64,000 nucleotides of DNA from positions 439,953,502 through 440,017,501 of the forward strand of contig OZ010794.1 in NCBI GenBank assembly GCA_963932465.1. Direction: 5' to 3'. The position numbers were made by a program, and so were the translations under genes. Of this stretch, positions 23,291-34,440 are shown piece by piece; the first letter of the stretch is position 1, and each line of letters starts with the position of its first letter. A model generated the notes under the pieces. It searched no databases, had not been told where the DNA came from, and saw only the letters and a list, made by a program, of their open reading frames with translations. Source of the DNA: Maratus speciosus (lineage: Eukaryota; Arthropoda; Arachnida; Araneae; Salticidae).

Positions 23291-23580
23291 AAATCAATGT
23301 AACATTAGATTGTAGTGAGAAAAACATTACTGAATTGAAAGGTACAACTTTGAAAAATAATAGTACAGAAATCGTAGCAAGATTCTTAAAATTCCTCAAA
23401 CTTAAATTGGATTTCCTGCCATTTGAGAAAAATGGACATTGGCCCTTTTTGTTCCAAGGTACAGATTTAACATTTATATTTATGTATCTATTAAGGATTT
23501 AAAAAAAAATTTTGGACATTTTCACTTTCGTTTTCAATATTGCCGAAATTCGGTTTCGGTTTCCGTTTCGGTCGATCTTT
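22437..23580. mobile_element. Probable hAT element with GATCGACCGAAA ends
   Basis: AGATCGACCGAAAATCC on the left and TTTCGGTCGATCTTTA on the right are inverted, with 'ccgaaactcgaccgaaac' and 'cggtttcggtttcc' subterminal words like those of the TAGGGATGCACCGAAT family. No clean 8-bp duplication was seen, so boundaries are approximate. It is split by a Tc1/mariner-type MITE at 23066-23459. Confidence 0.5.
23066..23459. mobile_element. Tc1/mariner-type MITE, 394 bp
   Basis: CCTTGGAACAAAAAGGGCCA at the left end and its perfect inverse at the right, extending through 'atgtcc', are flanked by TA (23064-23065, 23460-23461). The interior contains a 30-bp poly-A tract. Confidence 0.8.
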
Positions 23581-24297
23581 ATCTATAATTCGTACATGAA
23601 GTTTAAGTTGAAAATACGTGGGCTAGAGATACAGATATTTGAAAATTTATGTGTGTCTCAAAGAGAAACATCAATTAAGAAGGGCAGAGTGGAGCAGTTG
23701 CCCCCACCTGAGTTTCAGAAATTTTTTTTTTTGTCGTTATATATTACTTTATTTATTTATTATATGTTGAATGCCTTCGTATTCTTATTACTGTTGGAAA
23801 TACTAATCTCTTCAGAATTATATAAAACTCATCATAAATTAAGATAATTGTTTTTTCAAAAACACTTTATGTCTGCAATAAATAAAACTGATTACTTCTT
23901 CACCCATCATGTTAGAAAAATGGAAAATTACTTCCTTGTTCATCTATTGATGTGTCAATCAAAACTGTATAAACATTTACATTATAAAGCTGCAATTTTG
24001 ACAGTACAAAGAACTATATTAATAATTTAGTGACTTTAAATGATATTGAGTGTTTTATTAATATATATAATCTAGAATTTATTTATATCTTTTTCCAAGT
24101 CTCAATAATGTTTTGTATTATTATTCTTCAGTGTGTGTAAAAATTTAATCCAGAAAGGAGCAAAAATGAATGCTCCAAAAAAATGTAAATTTTGAAATAT
24201 AAATATTTTAGTTGAAATCCAAAAGTGCTACAATATTCCTGAAATATATAAAATTAAAATACACAATTTTAAAAAAATAAATCACAGGTTCTTACAG
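23581..24297. other. Possible intron or intergenic sequence
   Basis: The open frame at 23512-23847 overlaps a transposon end and has no recognisable domain. The sequence is AT-rich with no other signal. Confidence 0.35.
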
Positions 24298-24400
24298 GTG
24301 AAACATCACAGAATATTTCAGATTTATCATGGATTGAACCAACCTTTTATTGGATATGCAATAAGTTATCGTGTTGCCGTGGACGATCATAAAGAAGAAG
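24298..24400 (+). CDS. Candidate internal coding exon of an unidentified host gene
   Basis: A 103-bp stretch is open in one frame and bounded by plausible splice sites: 'ttcttacag' immediately before and 'gtaagc' immediately after. It encodes 34 residues plus one base (phase 0 in, phase 1 out), including HHRIFQIYHGLNQPF and AISYRVAVDDHKEE. The mix of hydrophobic, aromatic and charged residues, unlike the low-complexity frames around it, is what makes it look coding. The local GC content is also higher than its flanks. I do not recognise the family. No partner exon was found; a 1.4-kb hAT MITE lies 148 bp downstream, in what would be the next intron. The polypyrimidine tract is weak, so an isolated exon remnant or a chance open frame remains possible. 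Confidence 0.4.
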
Positions 24401-24548
24401 GTAAGCAGATTTACCTTATCTTTATTATATGATTTAATGTGATCATTATTATGTCTCATTTTTTAATCATTCAACAATTGCAAATAGAATGTAATCATTT
24501 GTTTCACCAATATTATTTCCCAATATATTTAACAATTTTTATATTTAG

Positions 24549-25950
24549 TAGGGATGCACCGAATAGTGATTTTGGCCGAATACCGAATATTCGGCCTAAT
24601 GATGAACCGAATACCAAATATTCGGCTGGCCGAATAGTAACTGTTAGGCCGAATACCGAATATTCGACCAGCCGAATAGTAACTATTCCGAATATTCGGC
24701 TGACCGATTACTTTTATATTTCAAAGTTTAAAGGCATTAAAATGTTAAATTTTAAAACAATTTTACACAACATTTAACACAAAAACTTACATTTTGATAA
24801 ATAGGGGCTTTTTACAAGTAAACTTTATACTGAAATAAAATCTGCTTTGAGTTATTTAAGAAGAGGATATTGTTATAAAACTCAAAAAGAATAACTTTGC
24901 CATTCCTTTGATTTAGCAAGGAAGTTTTTAACTGCATCCTAGATCAGCGTCTGGAGTGGGCGATCATTTTCAGAGATTGTAAACATAAAGGTTGTTTTTA
25001 AAATCTTCCAACAAACTTTCGACAGGGATAATATGGTCAAGACAAACATTTTTCGAACAAGAAACAACATCTCAGCCCATTTATTCCATCAAAATTACAA
25101 TGCATTCAATTAAAAACACTGATTGTGTAACTACAAGCCGAAAATGAATTTTCGTTCACAACTTTATCAATAATGAAGATATTTTATCGATATTTATTTC
25201 ATATTAATTTTGCTTGCATTAAATGTGATGATATCATAGAAAATGGCTGAATTTTGGCCGGTGACACCGTATAAATCTGTCAACTGCATTCTGAATAAAG
25301 GAATGTCTAGCTCATAGTTGTTTAAATATGAATGGTCGCAATTTCCAGCACTTCTCATCATATCATATTTCACAGAAATCAAAGCAAGTCTGTTGAAAAT
25401 ATAATTATGATATCTTCGTTATTGTTAATCTAAGAAACGAAAATCCAAGTTTGAGTGAGACGAGATACACTGTATTTATCGCTGAATAAGTGGATTGCAA
25501 TTTTTTTTCCTCGACAAAAATCGCCCGTCTTGATGTCTATCTCAACACTGAACAATTTTCTAATTTGTTTAGAAACACCCTTTTATGTTAAAAAGCAAGA
25601 AACAGAATATTTACGAAACAATATTCAGGAACATGCATTTGTACCTCTTTAATTCCTATGAAAATCCTCATTAACGGTTAATTTTCTTAAGTGATACTTA
25701 ATAAACAGCAAATAATGTTAAAACATTCTCTTTTATTTAAATATTATTCTGAATATCTTTGTAAGTTGTCAGTTAAAAGTAGAACTTGTGTAAGGTTTCT
25801 AAAAAATATGCTTTAAAAGATTTTTTATGTATTCGGTTCAGCCGAATATTTTGATATTCGGCATACCAAATAGTTTAATATTCAACCAAACCGAATATTC
25901 GATAACATGGCCGAATACCGAATAGATACAGAATATTCGGTGCATCCCTA
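24549..25950 (+). mobile_element. hAT MITE with CCGAATATTCGG-rich ends, copy 2 (1,402 bp)
   Basis: TAGGGATGCACCGAAT and the inverted TTCGGTGCATCCCTA are flanked by an exact 8-bp duplication, ATATTTAG (24541-24548, 25951-25958). Ends match copies 1 and 3. The centre (about 25040-25660) is longer than in the others and contains a 62-codon minus-strand frame (25194-25382) with no recognised domain. It may preserve part of the ancestral element's interior. Confidence 0.85.
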
Positions 25951-25958
25951 ATATTTAG

Positions 25959-26414
25959 CAATATATACATATATCCAAATTCACAAAGATATTTCTATTA
26001 AATCTATATTATAAAGAAAAAACATATCCGAGAGTAATGCTGACGTCATATTAATGGTCTAAACTAAAGCATCTAAGCAATTCATTTGCCTTTTTTGAAA
26101 ATTATATTACTTATAAACATTGCATAATTTTAATTTTTAGAACGTCAAATAAATGCACTTACAAATGCAATTTGTTTAAAAACTGTATCTTAATTTACTG
26201 ATTTTCATGGTTTTAAAAACAATTTTTAAGAAAGGTTTTTTTTTTTTTTTTTTTTTTAACTCTATCTCTATTACATGACACTTGATTATGAAAGATTGGA
26301 TAATTTACACTTAAAACAATATAAATAGTTCAGCATTTGTTTCTGGCTAATATTCCATTACGAAATTAGCACTTCATATATAAATAAATAAAATGATATA
26401 AATGAAACAGAACT
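25959..26414. other. AT-rich repeat related to 29200-29560
   Basis: The words 'aaatgcaatttgtttaaaaactgtatc' (split over 26164-26190) and 'catggttttaaaaacaattttt' reappear in diverged form at 29280-29365, so this is part of an older duplication. There is no gene. Confidence 0.45.
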
Positions 26415-27117
26415 TTAACAGATATGTAATCGAAATGCATGCTTAAACACTGACATAATGAAAATAAAAAGAAAGCTGCTTTAAGTAGCAAAACCTTTGA
26501 CGATTTCTTTGGCTATCAAACTCTGGCAAAGAAAAAATTCAAATTGCTCCGGTAAGTCTTATATGGAAACTGAAGGGTTAAAAGTTACATCCATCAAGTA
26601 AATTTTCCATTAAGGCAAATTTTCACGTATTAGATAATTTGATAAGTCAATAAAGTAAAGAGGATTGACAATATTATGAACTAATGCTTTGTGTCTTGCC
26701 TAGTGAGTGATATGGCCAAACACAAACAATATTTGTGAAAGAATGCGCGTCGGTGATGATTTAACAGATATGTAATCGAATTACATGCTTAAGTACTGAA
26801 ATAATTCGAATCAAACAGGCTGCCGTAAGTAGCAAAATCTTTGACGATTTCTTTGGCTATCAACCTCTGGCATGGAAAAAATTCAAATTGTTAAGGTAAA
26901 TCTTATATGGAAAGTGAAAGGTTAACAATGACATCCATCAAATAAATTTTCTATTTAGGCAAATTTACATTTACTAGAAAATTTGATAAACCAATAAAAG
27001 CAAGATGAAAGGTAGTATTATAAACTAATGCTTTGTGTCTTGTTTAGTGACATGGAGCAAACACAACATGTGAACAATACAATGCAAACAATATGTGAAA
27101 GAGTGCACGTCGGTGAT
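26415..27117 (+). repeat. Tandem duplication, two ~350-bp units
   Basis: Unit 1 (26415-26756) and unit 2 (26757-27117) share 'aacagatatgtaatcgaa', 'tttgacgatttctttggcta', 'aaaaaattcaaattg', 'ctaatgctttgtgtcttg' and 'gcgtcggtgatgat' in order. Divergence is moderate. The open frames across unit 2 (27028-27243, 27095-27370) are not conserved in unit 1, so I do not call a gene. Confidence 0.75.
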
Positions 27118-28074
27118 GATAAAACGAGAGAGAATGGAGAAAACACCTGGGTTTATAAAGCAAAATCATTCTCTTCATCCCGGAGGGCCAAACGATTTTT
27201 CAAAACTAGGGAAAAAGGATTTGGCAACTTCCCAAAACTATGAGGAGGAACAAACTTATCGGCGGGAATATCATCGCTCCCAAAATGAATTGAACATTAC
27301 CACCGCCGGAGCGCTTTTCTCTTCTCATAATAGATACGGTGAGAATGGAAACAGGAGTGGGAAGTTATAATTTTTCCCTCCTTTTTTATCGCGGAGAATC
27401 CAGGAATTCTGAGGAGAAAAGTGGCGTCAGGTCTTCTCTCTGTGTTAATTTGTGTGACAGAAGCTTTTAATTTAACCAGAGTCATTTCCTCCATGAAATG
27501 CCATCCGTGAGGACAATAAATATTTGGGACTGCAGCGCCCTCTATAGGGATCACGTCTTTGTTCTCCCATTACGCAAGATCAGTTCGGGTTAGTTCGACG
27601 CTATACCTGTCAAAAAAGGATAAATGATGATTCTCTTCAGCATTTGTATTAGAATGTCACACGCTCAACTATAGAATTTATATTATAAAAGACCATAGAT
27701 TAAGGACCAAGATGGGACATTTACGGCAAAATGTGTAATGGCAACAGTACTAGCGTCACTATCAGCAAGGGGGAAGAACTAACAAATCTCCGAAATTTAC
27801 CTATGTTGAAGATACTTCTGACGGTTTGACGAGGAGCCCGGGACATCAGCCCCACATCCCCGTGCCATAACAACTGGATAGGTAAGATGAAAAACAGTCA
27901 GCAGCGACGTGTGCGATGGTGAATTCGGAGTGGTTGGGGCAAGCCCCGCCCATCCAAACATGCCAGGACGATCAGAACGAAAGGGGGGGGTAAAGCTGTA
28001 ACTCCACTAAAAAAAAAGACCCTTTTCAGGGACCATACATTTTTACATTATACTAAACAAATTTGCCTACACAA
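27118..28074. other. GC-richer non-coding block with a CTCF-like site
   Basis: Bases 27120-27600 are noticeably less AT-rich than the surroundings and are open in both directions for 85-90 codons, but no domain or splice structure is visible. The minus strand reads TATAGAGGGCGCTGCAG at about 27530-27546, matching the CTCF core (see findings). The block may be an old retroelement or UTR remnant. The sequence 27900-28010 has hAT-end-like GC words. Confidence 0.35.
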
Positions 28075-28798
28075 TTGTTTATCCTCTATGGTTTGAATAT
28101 CTATTCGTTCCTAAAACGAAGCAGGTGTCAGACGATATTCTATTCATGCTTGCTTTATTTATTTAGCTGCTTTTTCTTTTTACCGTACTTGTATTGTTCA
28201 TTTTTAACTTACAAAATAATAATTAGACTAATAATATAAAAGAAAGCCTCCAGAAAATTCTGTTCAGAATGCAAATATGTAGGTTTATAAGATTAAATTG
28301 TAAAAAATCCAATTCAGGTATTGTGTCAATTTATTCATATCGAATAAAATTTTACTGAGTGTAATGTCAGTACCTCTATTTATTTTTAACTTTTAGATTT
28401 ATACAATTCTAAAAATTTGTCGAAAGGAATTTTTCCTTATCTGTAATATTATTATTATTATTTCTTATATGTTAATATTATAAACATATTTGAATTGATT
28501 GTACGTTATTTACATTAAAAACAATATTTTTATTTTATCTGTAAGGAAGTGAAAATGCATAAATTTTAAAAGATTATTGTAACGATTGTTTACTTCATAA
28601 ATTTATAAAACTTCATAAATTTATAAAACACGGGTTATAAAAATTTTCCTACCAAAGGAGAATAATTATGAAATTTTCTGGGACTTGTAGAGTTCAACAT
28701 TTTGTATATTTTTACATTACACCATTGCTTTTGATGTATAGCATTCAAGACGAAATTTTTACCTAGTATTCGTTGCACTTAAAACCGTTCACTAATCA

Positions 28799-28842
<44 letters not shown>

Positions 28843-29085
28843 ATATCCGTGCATGAACATAGAATAGATATTAGATATATAAAACAGAATGTCTATTCTA
28901 TGTTCATGTATCGGTGTAAGATTCTATCGAAAACGTAAACATGCAACATTAAAAAAAGAAAGATCTCAATAAGGTAGATACTCAATAATAAGCATATTAC
29001 AAGGATGGGGAGTTTCTTCCCCATTGTCAATAAGGGCGCTACGATCGCAATCGCATTACCATTACGCTCTATGGGAATGTCCGAT
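28075..29085 (+). repeat. Segmental duplication, copy 1 (~1 kb)
   Basis: Collinear with 30665-31675 ('gaatatctattc', 'gtcagtacctctattta', 'tgattgtacgttatttacat', 'attacaccattgcttttgat', 'gatggggagtttcttcccca'). It contains a hairpin (ACATAGAATAGATATT...TCTATTCTATGT, about 28857-28905) and a 40-base poly-A tract at about 28801-28840 that copy 2 lacks. Confidence 0.85.
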
Positions 29086-29239
29086 CTTGGATGTTAATCT
29101 ATGTAAAAGACAAACGTGTCCGTCCGTATGGTATCACTGATGTTATTTTGATATTGGCAACAGCAGACGATAGAATTTCGAATTTACGTCAATTTTTTAA
29201 ACTTTTAAACATCACACATTTTAAATTCTTACAACTTCG

Positions 29240-29272
<33 letters not shown>

Positions 29273-29691
29273 TACTTTCAAATGCAATTTGTTTGAAATC
29301 TGTATCGCAGTTTGTTTGAAACAGTATCGCAATGTACTCATTTTTTATGGTTTTAAAAATAATTTTCGAGCATGATAAGAAAAAAAAAATAAAAAAAAAA
29401 TCTCTATCGCGCGCAGACGATTAAGAAAGATGAATCCGTTTGCACTTAAATTAATATCAGCATGTGTTTTATACTTATACTTCATAACGAAATTTAAACT
29501 ATATCAATAAATAAATAAAATAAAATAAAAAACCCAAATTCAAGACATGCAATCGAACTAGGCGCTTAAACGCACAGAGTAAAGAGAAATAATAGAGATG
29601 AAATGTGGTGGCTGGGGTGACGCCAAAAATGTAACCCTAAAATCCGTTGCATTCTGTCCAAACACAATCACGCGCTTTCACAAAACAACAA

Positions 29692-29730
<39 letters not shown>

Positions 29731-29885
29731 TCTTTTAGTAATACAGTTTTTAACTCATAATACAATGAAATGATACTTTAGAATGCTTAAATATAAGCAA
29801 CTCATTTTTATTTAGAGAAAAAATGCACTAGTGATGTCAAAGAATTCAGTCCCTGTTTCACGTTCTTGTTTTGTTTGGGCCGAAT
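29086..29885. other. Intergenic with long poly-A tracts
   Basis: It holds poly-A runs at 29244-29271 and 29693-29722 and a diverged copy of 26090-26400 (29200-29560). The 94-codon frame at 29091-29375 reads through poly-A (Lys run) and is not convincing. Confidence 0.45.
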
Positions 29886-29893
29886 GAGAGCAT

Positions 29894-30610
29894 CAGGGCC
29901 GAAAGTAGCCTTTTTTGCACCCGGGGCAAGCATGGATTTTGGCGTCCTCCCTCCCTCTTCTGCAAAGTATATTTACAAAGAGAATTTTACTAATTTTCTA
30001 ATAGCCGACTTATTTTAAAATTTAAAATATGTAATCTTAAAATATGTAATACTGAACTACGTAATCTACAATGGTGGATCCAAGGGGGAGGTCACGGGGG
30101 TCATGCCTCCCCTCTGAACACCAACAAAAATATTCTAAAGATAATTTTTAAAATTAAATATACAGTTAGAGTCCCGATTATCCGAGTCCTGCTTAACGAG
30201 TTTCCGCTTTCACCGAGTTATTTTCTTCTGATGAACTGATGACTTCTATTATTATGAAACAGCCATTATAAATGAAGCGTTAGGTGAAGATGAAAGAGCA
30301 GCCGTAAAAAGTTAGAACTCTGATTTTCTGGTCAGAATGGGAAGAAAAAAAATGGCCATAATTTTTTTTTGTGCCTTGTGTTTTGAAAAAAATATGGCCA
30401 TTTTTTTTCTTCCCATTCTGACCAGAAAATCAGAGTTCTAACTTTTTACGACTGCACTTTCATCTTCATCTAATACTTCATTTATAATGGCTGTTTCATA
30501 ATAATAGAAGCCATCAGTCCACTAGAAGAAAATGATCAATTCCAAAGGTATGATCCTTCATTTGGCGCCCGGGCCACATGCTCCCTCTGCCCCCCTTAGT
30601 TTCGGCCCTG
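29894..30610. mobile_element. hAT MITE (CAGGGCCGAAA ends), 717 bp
   Basis: CAGGGCCGAAAGTAG on the left and CTTAGTTTCGGCCCTG on the right are classic hAT-type ends, with an exact 8-bp duplication GAGAGCAT (29886-29893, 30611-30618). Inside, a second truncated GC-rich transposon end (30070-30115) and a Tigger-like foldback MITE (30163-30535) are inserted. Confidence 0.85.
30163..30535. mobile_element. Tigger-like foldback MITE, right end lost
   Basis: It starts CAGTTAGAGTCCCGATTATC after a TA and then runs into the same foldback as 4515-4840. Arms are about 30221-30355 and 30392-30535. The right Tigger end present in the 3966-4897 copy is missing, so this copy is 3' truncated. Confidence 0.75.
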
Positions 30611-30664
30611 GAGAGCATTTAAACTTAAGCAATAACGCGCATCATGTTGATGCGCGTATGCTGA

Positions 30665-31675
30665 TGAAATATGTCTACGCTCTATGTTTAGAATATCTAT
30701 TCTTTCCTAAACGAGGCAGACGGTATTGTATTTATGTTTGATTTATTTATCTTTTTTTTTTTTTTTTTTTTTTTTTATCGTACTTGTTCGTCCACCTTTA
30801 GCTTTCAAAATGATAATTAGAGTACTAATATAAAATAAAAACCCCAGAAAATTATGTTAAGAACGTAAATATGTAAGTTTATGAGATTAAATTATAAAAA
30901 ATCAAATTCAGGTATTGTGTTAATTTATTCATATCGGATAAAATTTTATTGAGTTTAATGTCAGTACCTCTATTTATGTGTAACTTTTAGATTTATATAA
31001 TTCTAAAAATTTGTCGAAAGGAAGTTTTCAAAATCTGTAATTTTATTATTATTTCTTATATGTTAATATTATAAATATTATTGAATTGATTGTACGTTAT
31101 TTACATTAAAAACAATATTTTTATTTTATCTGTAAGAAAGTGAAAATACGTAAATTTTAAAAGATTATTGTAACGATTGTTTAATACGTTAAACTTCATA
31201 AATTAGTAAAACATCGGCTATAAAAATTTTCCTACCAAATGGGAGTATTTATGAAATTTTCTGGGACTTGTAGAGTGCAATAATTCGTATATTTTTATAT
31301 TACACCATTGCTTTTGATATATAGCATTCAAGACGAAATTTTTACCTTGGTTTTCATTGCACTTAAATCGTTCACTCACCATGTAACAAACATAGGGGGG
31401 AAAAAAAGCATATACATAAAAGCATGAACATAGAACAGATATTAGATGTATAAAAAAGAATATCTATTCTATGTTCATATATCGGTGTAAGATTCTATTA
31501 AAAACGTAAACATGCAACATTAAAAAAAGAAAGATCACAATAAAGTAGATACTCACTAATAAAAATATTACATACTCAATAATAAAAATATTACGAGGAT
31601 GGGGAGTTTCTTCCCCATTGTCACTAAAGGAGCTACGATCGCAATAGCATTACCATTAAGCTCTATGGAAATGCC
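30665..31675 (+). repeat. Segmental duplication, copy 2 (~1 kb)
   Basis: Partner of 28075-29085, about 2.59 kb downstream. It keeps the hairpin (about 31428-31476). It has a 28-base poly-T near 30749-30776 where copy 1 has only short T runs, and lacks the 40-base poly-A of copy 1. Confidence 0.85.
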
Positions 31676-31997
31676 CGAATTGCAAATCGTTTTTACGGCA
31701 TACTGCATCTCCATCTATTTCTTTCCTCCATGGCTTAAACCGCTGAAATATTATCAGAATTAAAAGGCTGATGTAAATGGCGATTTCTTTGGCTGTTAAT
31801 TCCGAGCTCGAGATTAATACGAAAGTATAACTTTTAATAAATTTCAAAACTTTATTTGAACACATAATTCCTATTTTTCATGTAAAAATGATTTTTGGTA
31901 TTGTTAGTGGGCGATCCAAGGAAGTTTATTAAATATAAAATAGCTATTAGAGTTATCAATTAAAACAGGTGGTTTTTATTTATTTCATTTATATAAA
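31676..31997. other. Intergenic
   Basis: No gene is seen. The minus-strand 69-codon frame at 31656-31865 begins in the duplicated segment and has no domain. A 'gatttctttggctgttaa' word recalls the 26415-27117 unit. Confidence 0.4.
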
Positions 31998-33644
31998 ACT
32001 AGTTATAGAACGAACGCACCTCATTTGCCACGTGTGACGTACAATTTCCGACTTGTATAAAAATGAAATCTGGAAACGAATATGTGACGCCATACGACGA
32101 AACACATATTCAGGTAAACGATAAAATGGAAGGCCCGACCTATTTCTTAGCCATCGTCAGAGGGAAATCATTGCAAAAAAATTATCCTTTCTATATATAA
32201 AAAAAAGTTTTGATTTGGAAATCGACCAATGAACATCTGCGTAGATATTCCGAGTTGATCCGCATCCAATTTGAATGCTTAAGCATGGCCTTTCATCGTT
32301 AATATTAAGAAAACTGTTGCATACAAAAATATGAAAATCGGTGGTATTATAGAAAAATGTTTGATAAACACGCTGATGCAGACAGTTTTCAAATCGAAGA
32401 ATTATTTTAAGAGATATTTAATGCTAAAGTTGGACAAAGTCGTTCCACTAAAAAAGTTTCATTTGAGCAAAAACTATGCATGAGAATTTAATCATTTTTA
32501 GATCATTTTATACGTTATAAGTTCCGAATGCGCAGATTGCATTTATTTTTCTTATTTGACGCATTTTTTGAGGTTTTATTTCTATTTTTAATTCAAATTT
32601 TCAGCATTTCGAGAGATGTTTTTTACAAATTTTAGAAAATGTCATTAATTTAAACTGTTGCCAATTGTATAAACAGCGAAACAAATTATCATATCAAATA
32701 TTTCTTCAAATTAAAAATTTATTTACACGTGACTATTACAAACAGAAAAAAAACTTTAAAATTAGAATTAAATGATTACATGTTAAAAGCAGGAAAATTA
32801 TGTCATAAGAACCATATTTACACTTGAATTTTACGTCATATTTAAAATGCCCAAAAAATATGGTAAAACAATTTAAATTGAAAAATATATTTGCGCGAGA
32901 TATTTTGAGATAATCTTTTCAACTATTATCGTGAATTCGAAGACAGCGCAAATAATATTTCCTTCTAACAACAAAAGTATTTTTACGTGAATATTAATAA
33001 GAGAAATAAAAGTTTGGTGTAAATTACGTCAGATTTGAAACGATACATTTAAAATGAATTATTTAAAAGAACTATCTTATAGCGCTGCTAAAAAATACCG
33101 GGAGACAATGACACTGTTTACTTAATTCATTTTAATTTAGCTTATTTTCAAATAACTAATGTGTTTAATTAAATACGAAAACAGCCATTGTATCTCTTAA
33201 CAGCAACAGATTTGATCTTAAAAATCCCCAATCCAAGAAAAACGAATGGAAACCCGTTTACAGAGAGATCGCTACTGTTTTTTTTTTATTATTATTTTAA
33301 TTCAATATTTTTAAAGCCGATCAAATGCGTGCAATTAGCGTGCTTTTTGGATTTTGGTGTGCCTGAACGGAGGTTGGCGAGCGTAGCTCGCAGGGGGCAA
33401 AGCCCCCTAGTTGCCCCAAACAAAGTTTTCACCTAGTAACATACAAGTTCATGCAAATTACAAAAAATGGATAAATAGCATTATCATCGTCATAATCCTC
33501 CGCCGAGTCAAATTTTGCTGAGAATAATTAGTTTTTCTCCATACAGATATGCGTATGTTGGAAAAGTAGTTTTACAGGAAAGAAAACAAGTTGGAAATTG
33601 TACTCCAAACGTGGCAAATGAGATGCCTCCGCACTATAACTAGT
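31998..33644. mobile_element. Inverted-repeat element interrupted by a Helitron
   Basis: ACTAGTTATAG followed by 'cacctcatttgccacg' and 'gtacaatttcc' on the left is repeated inverted at 33590-33644 ('ggaaattgtactcc', 'cgtggcaaatgagatgcctc', CTATAACTAGT). The outer ends merge into a palindrome with the flanking AT, so the exact duplication is unclear. A Helitron of about 1.2 kb lies inside. Confidence 0.55.
32190..33410 (+). mobile_element. Helitron (non-autonomous), copy 1
   Basis: The 3' end is a textbook Helitron terminus: a GGGGGCAAAGCCCC hairpin immediately followed by CCTAG and then a host T, at 33391-33411. Downstream from about 32285 the sequence is collinear with 50764-52342 ('aaatatgaaaatcggt', 'aaacacgctgatgcagacag', 'tggcgagcgtagctcg'). 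The 5' boundary is uncertain (a TCTATATATAAAAAAAAG word near 32190). No Rep/helicase coding is present. Confidence 0.75.
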
Positions 33645-33649
33645 TTTAT

Positions 33650-34440
33650 AAATATTCAGATCTTGGTGCAATAGCTGTTGCACTCTTATGCAAAAATGCA
33701 TGAATGCAAAATTTATTACGATTATAATACTCGTATATTAAATTCAGTAATACGGAAATATTATGACCCCATCTTAAATAGGACGTAATCACCATTTCAA
33801 CCTACACTGTTAAAAATAAAGGTTTAACTTTGAACAAATAAACTTTTGAAAACAAGAGGTTTCACCGAGTTTCCCGTTCAAATAAAAATGACTGGAAAAG
33901 AAAATCTTATGCTGGATGCACAATAACCGAGTTTACGGTTCTACCTTTAGTTATCGTTGAGTGGCATCACATCACGATCACCCCACAAGGCCACACAAGC
34001 TAAACTTTAATGGCGGCTAACAACTTAAGCGTCAACATGAATATCGCTTATTTTGGATTTATCTCCCCGTCCCCATCAATCCTTGAAATACAAGTAAGTA
34101 CACTAGTAGCTATAGTTTATTTTACTGTTAGTACACATTGTAATGTTTTGCTGAAACTCCCTTGCACAAAATTTATATTTTACCTGTAAATATTAGATTA
34201 GCAATTTGCTTAAGCCTAAAATAGTACCGGTTCTACATTGCATCCGGAGCGAAATAAACCACTATTTTAAAGCTATTAATAACTTAAGTTTAATAATTTA
34301 GTTCAGTTCAAACATTTATACACGCGAAATTATTTTTCGATATCAGTTATTTTTGTTTGTTGATGTTTTCAATTTATGAATGCCTCGCTATCATTAATGC
34401 TTGTCATACGCATTCAAGTCCTTACTACAACATGATATAC
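33650..34440. other. Intergenic
   Basis: There is no gene. CACTGTTAAAAATAAAGG at about 33807 resembles the inverted end seen at 48668-48686, so a DNA transposon of that family may begin here. Confidence 0.4.

Noticed and set aside
27095..27554. Facing open frames of 91 (plus) and 85 (minus) codons in a GC-richer block
   Set aside because: The composition is suggestive, but the plus frame is broken in the neighbouring tandem unit, no splice pattern is seen, and no family is recognised.
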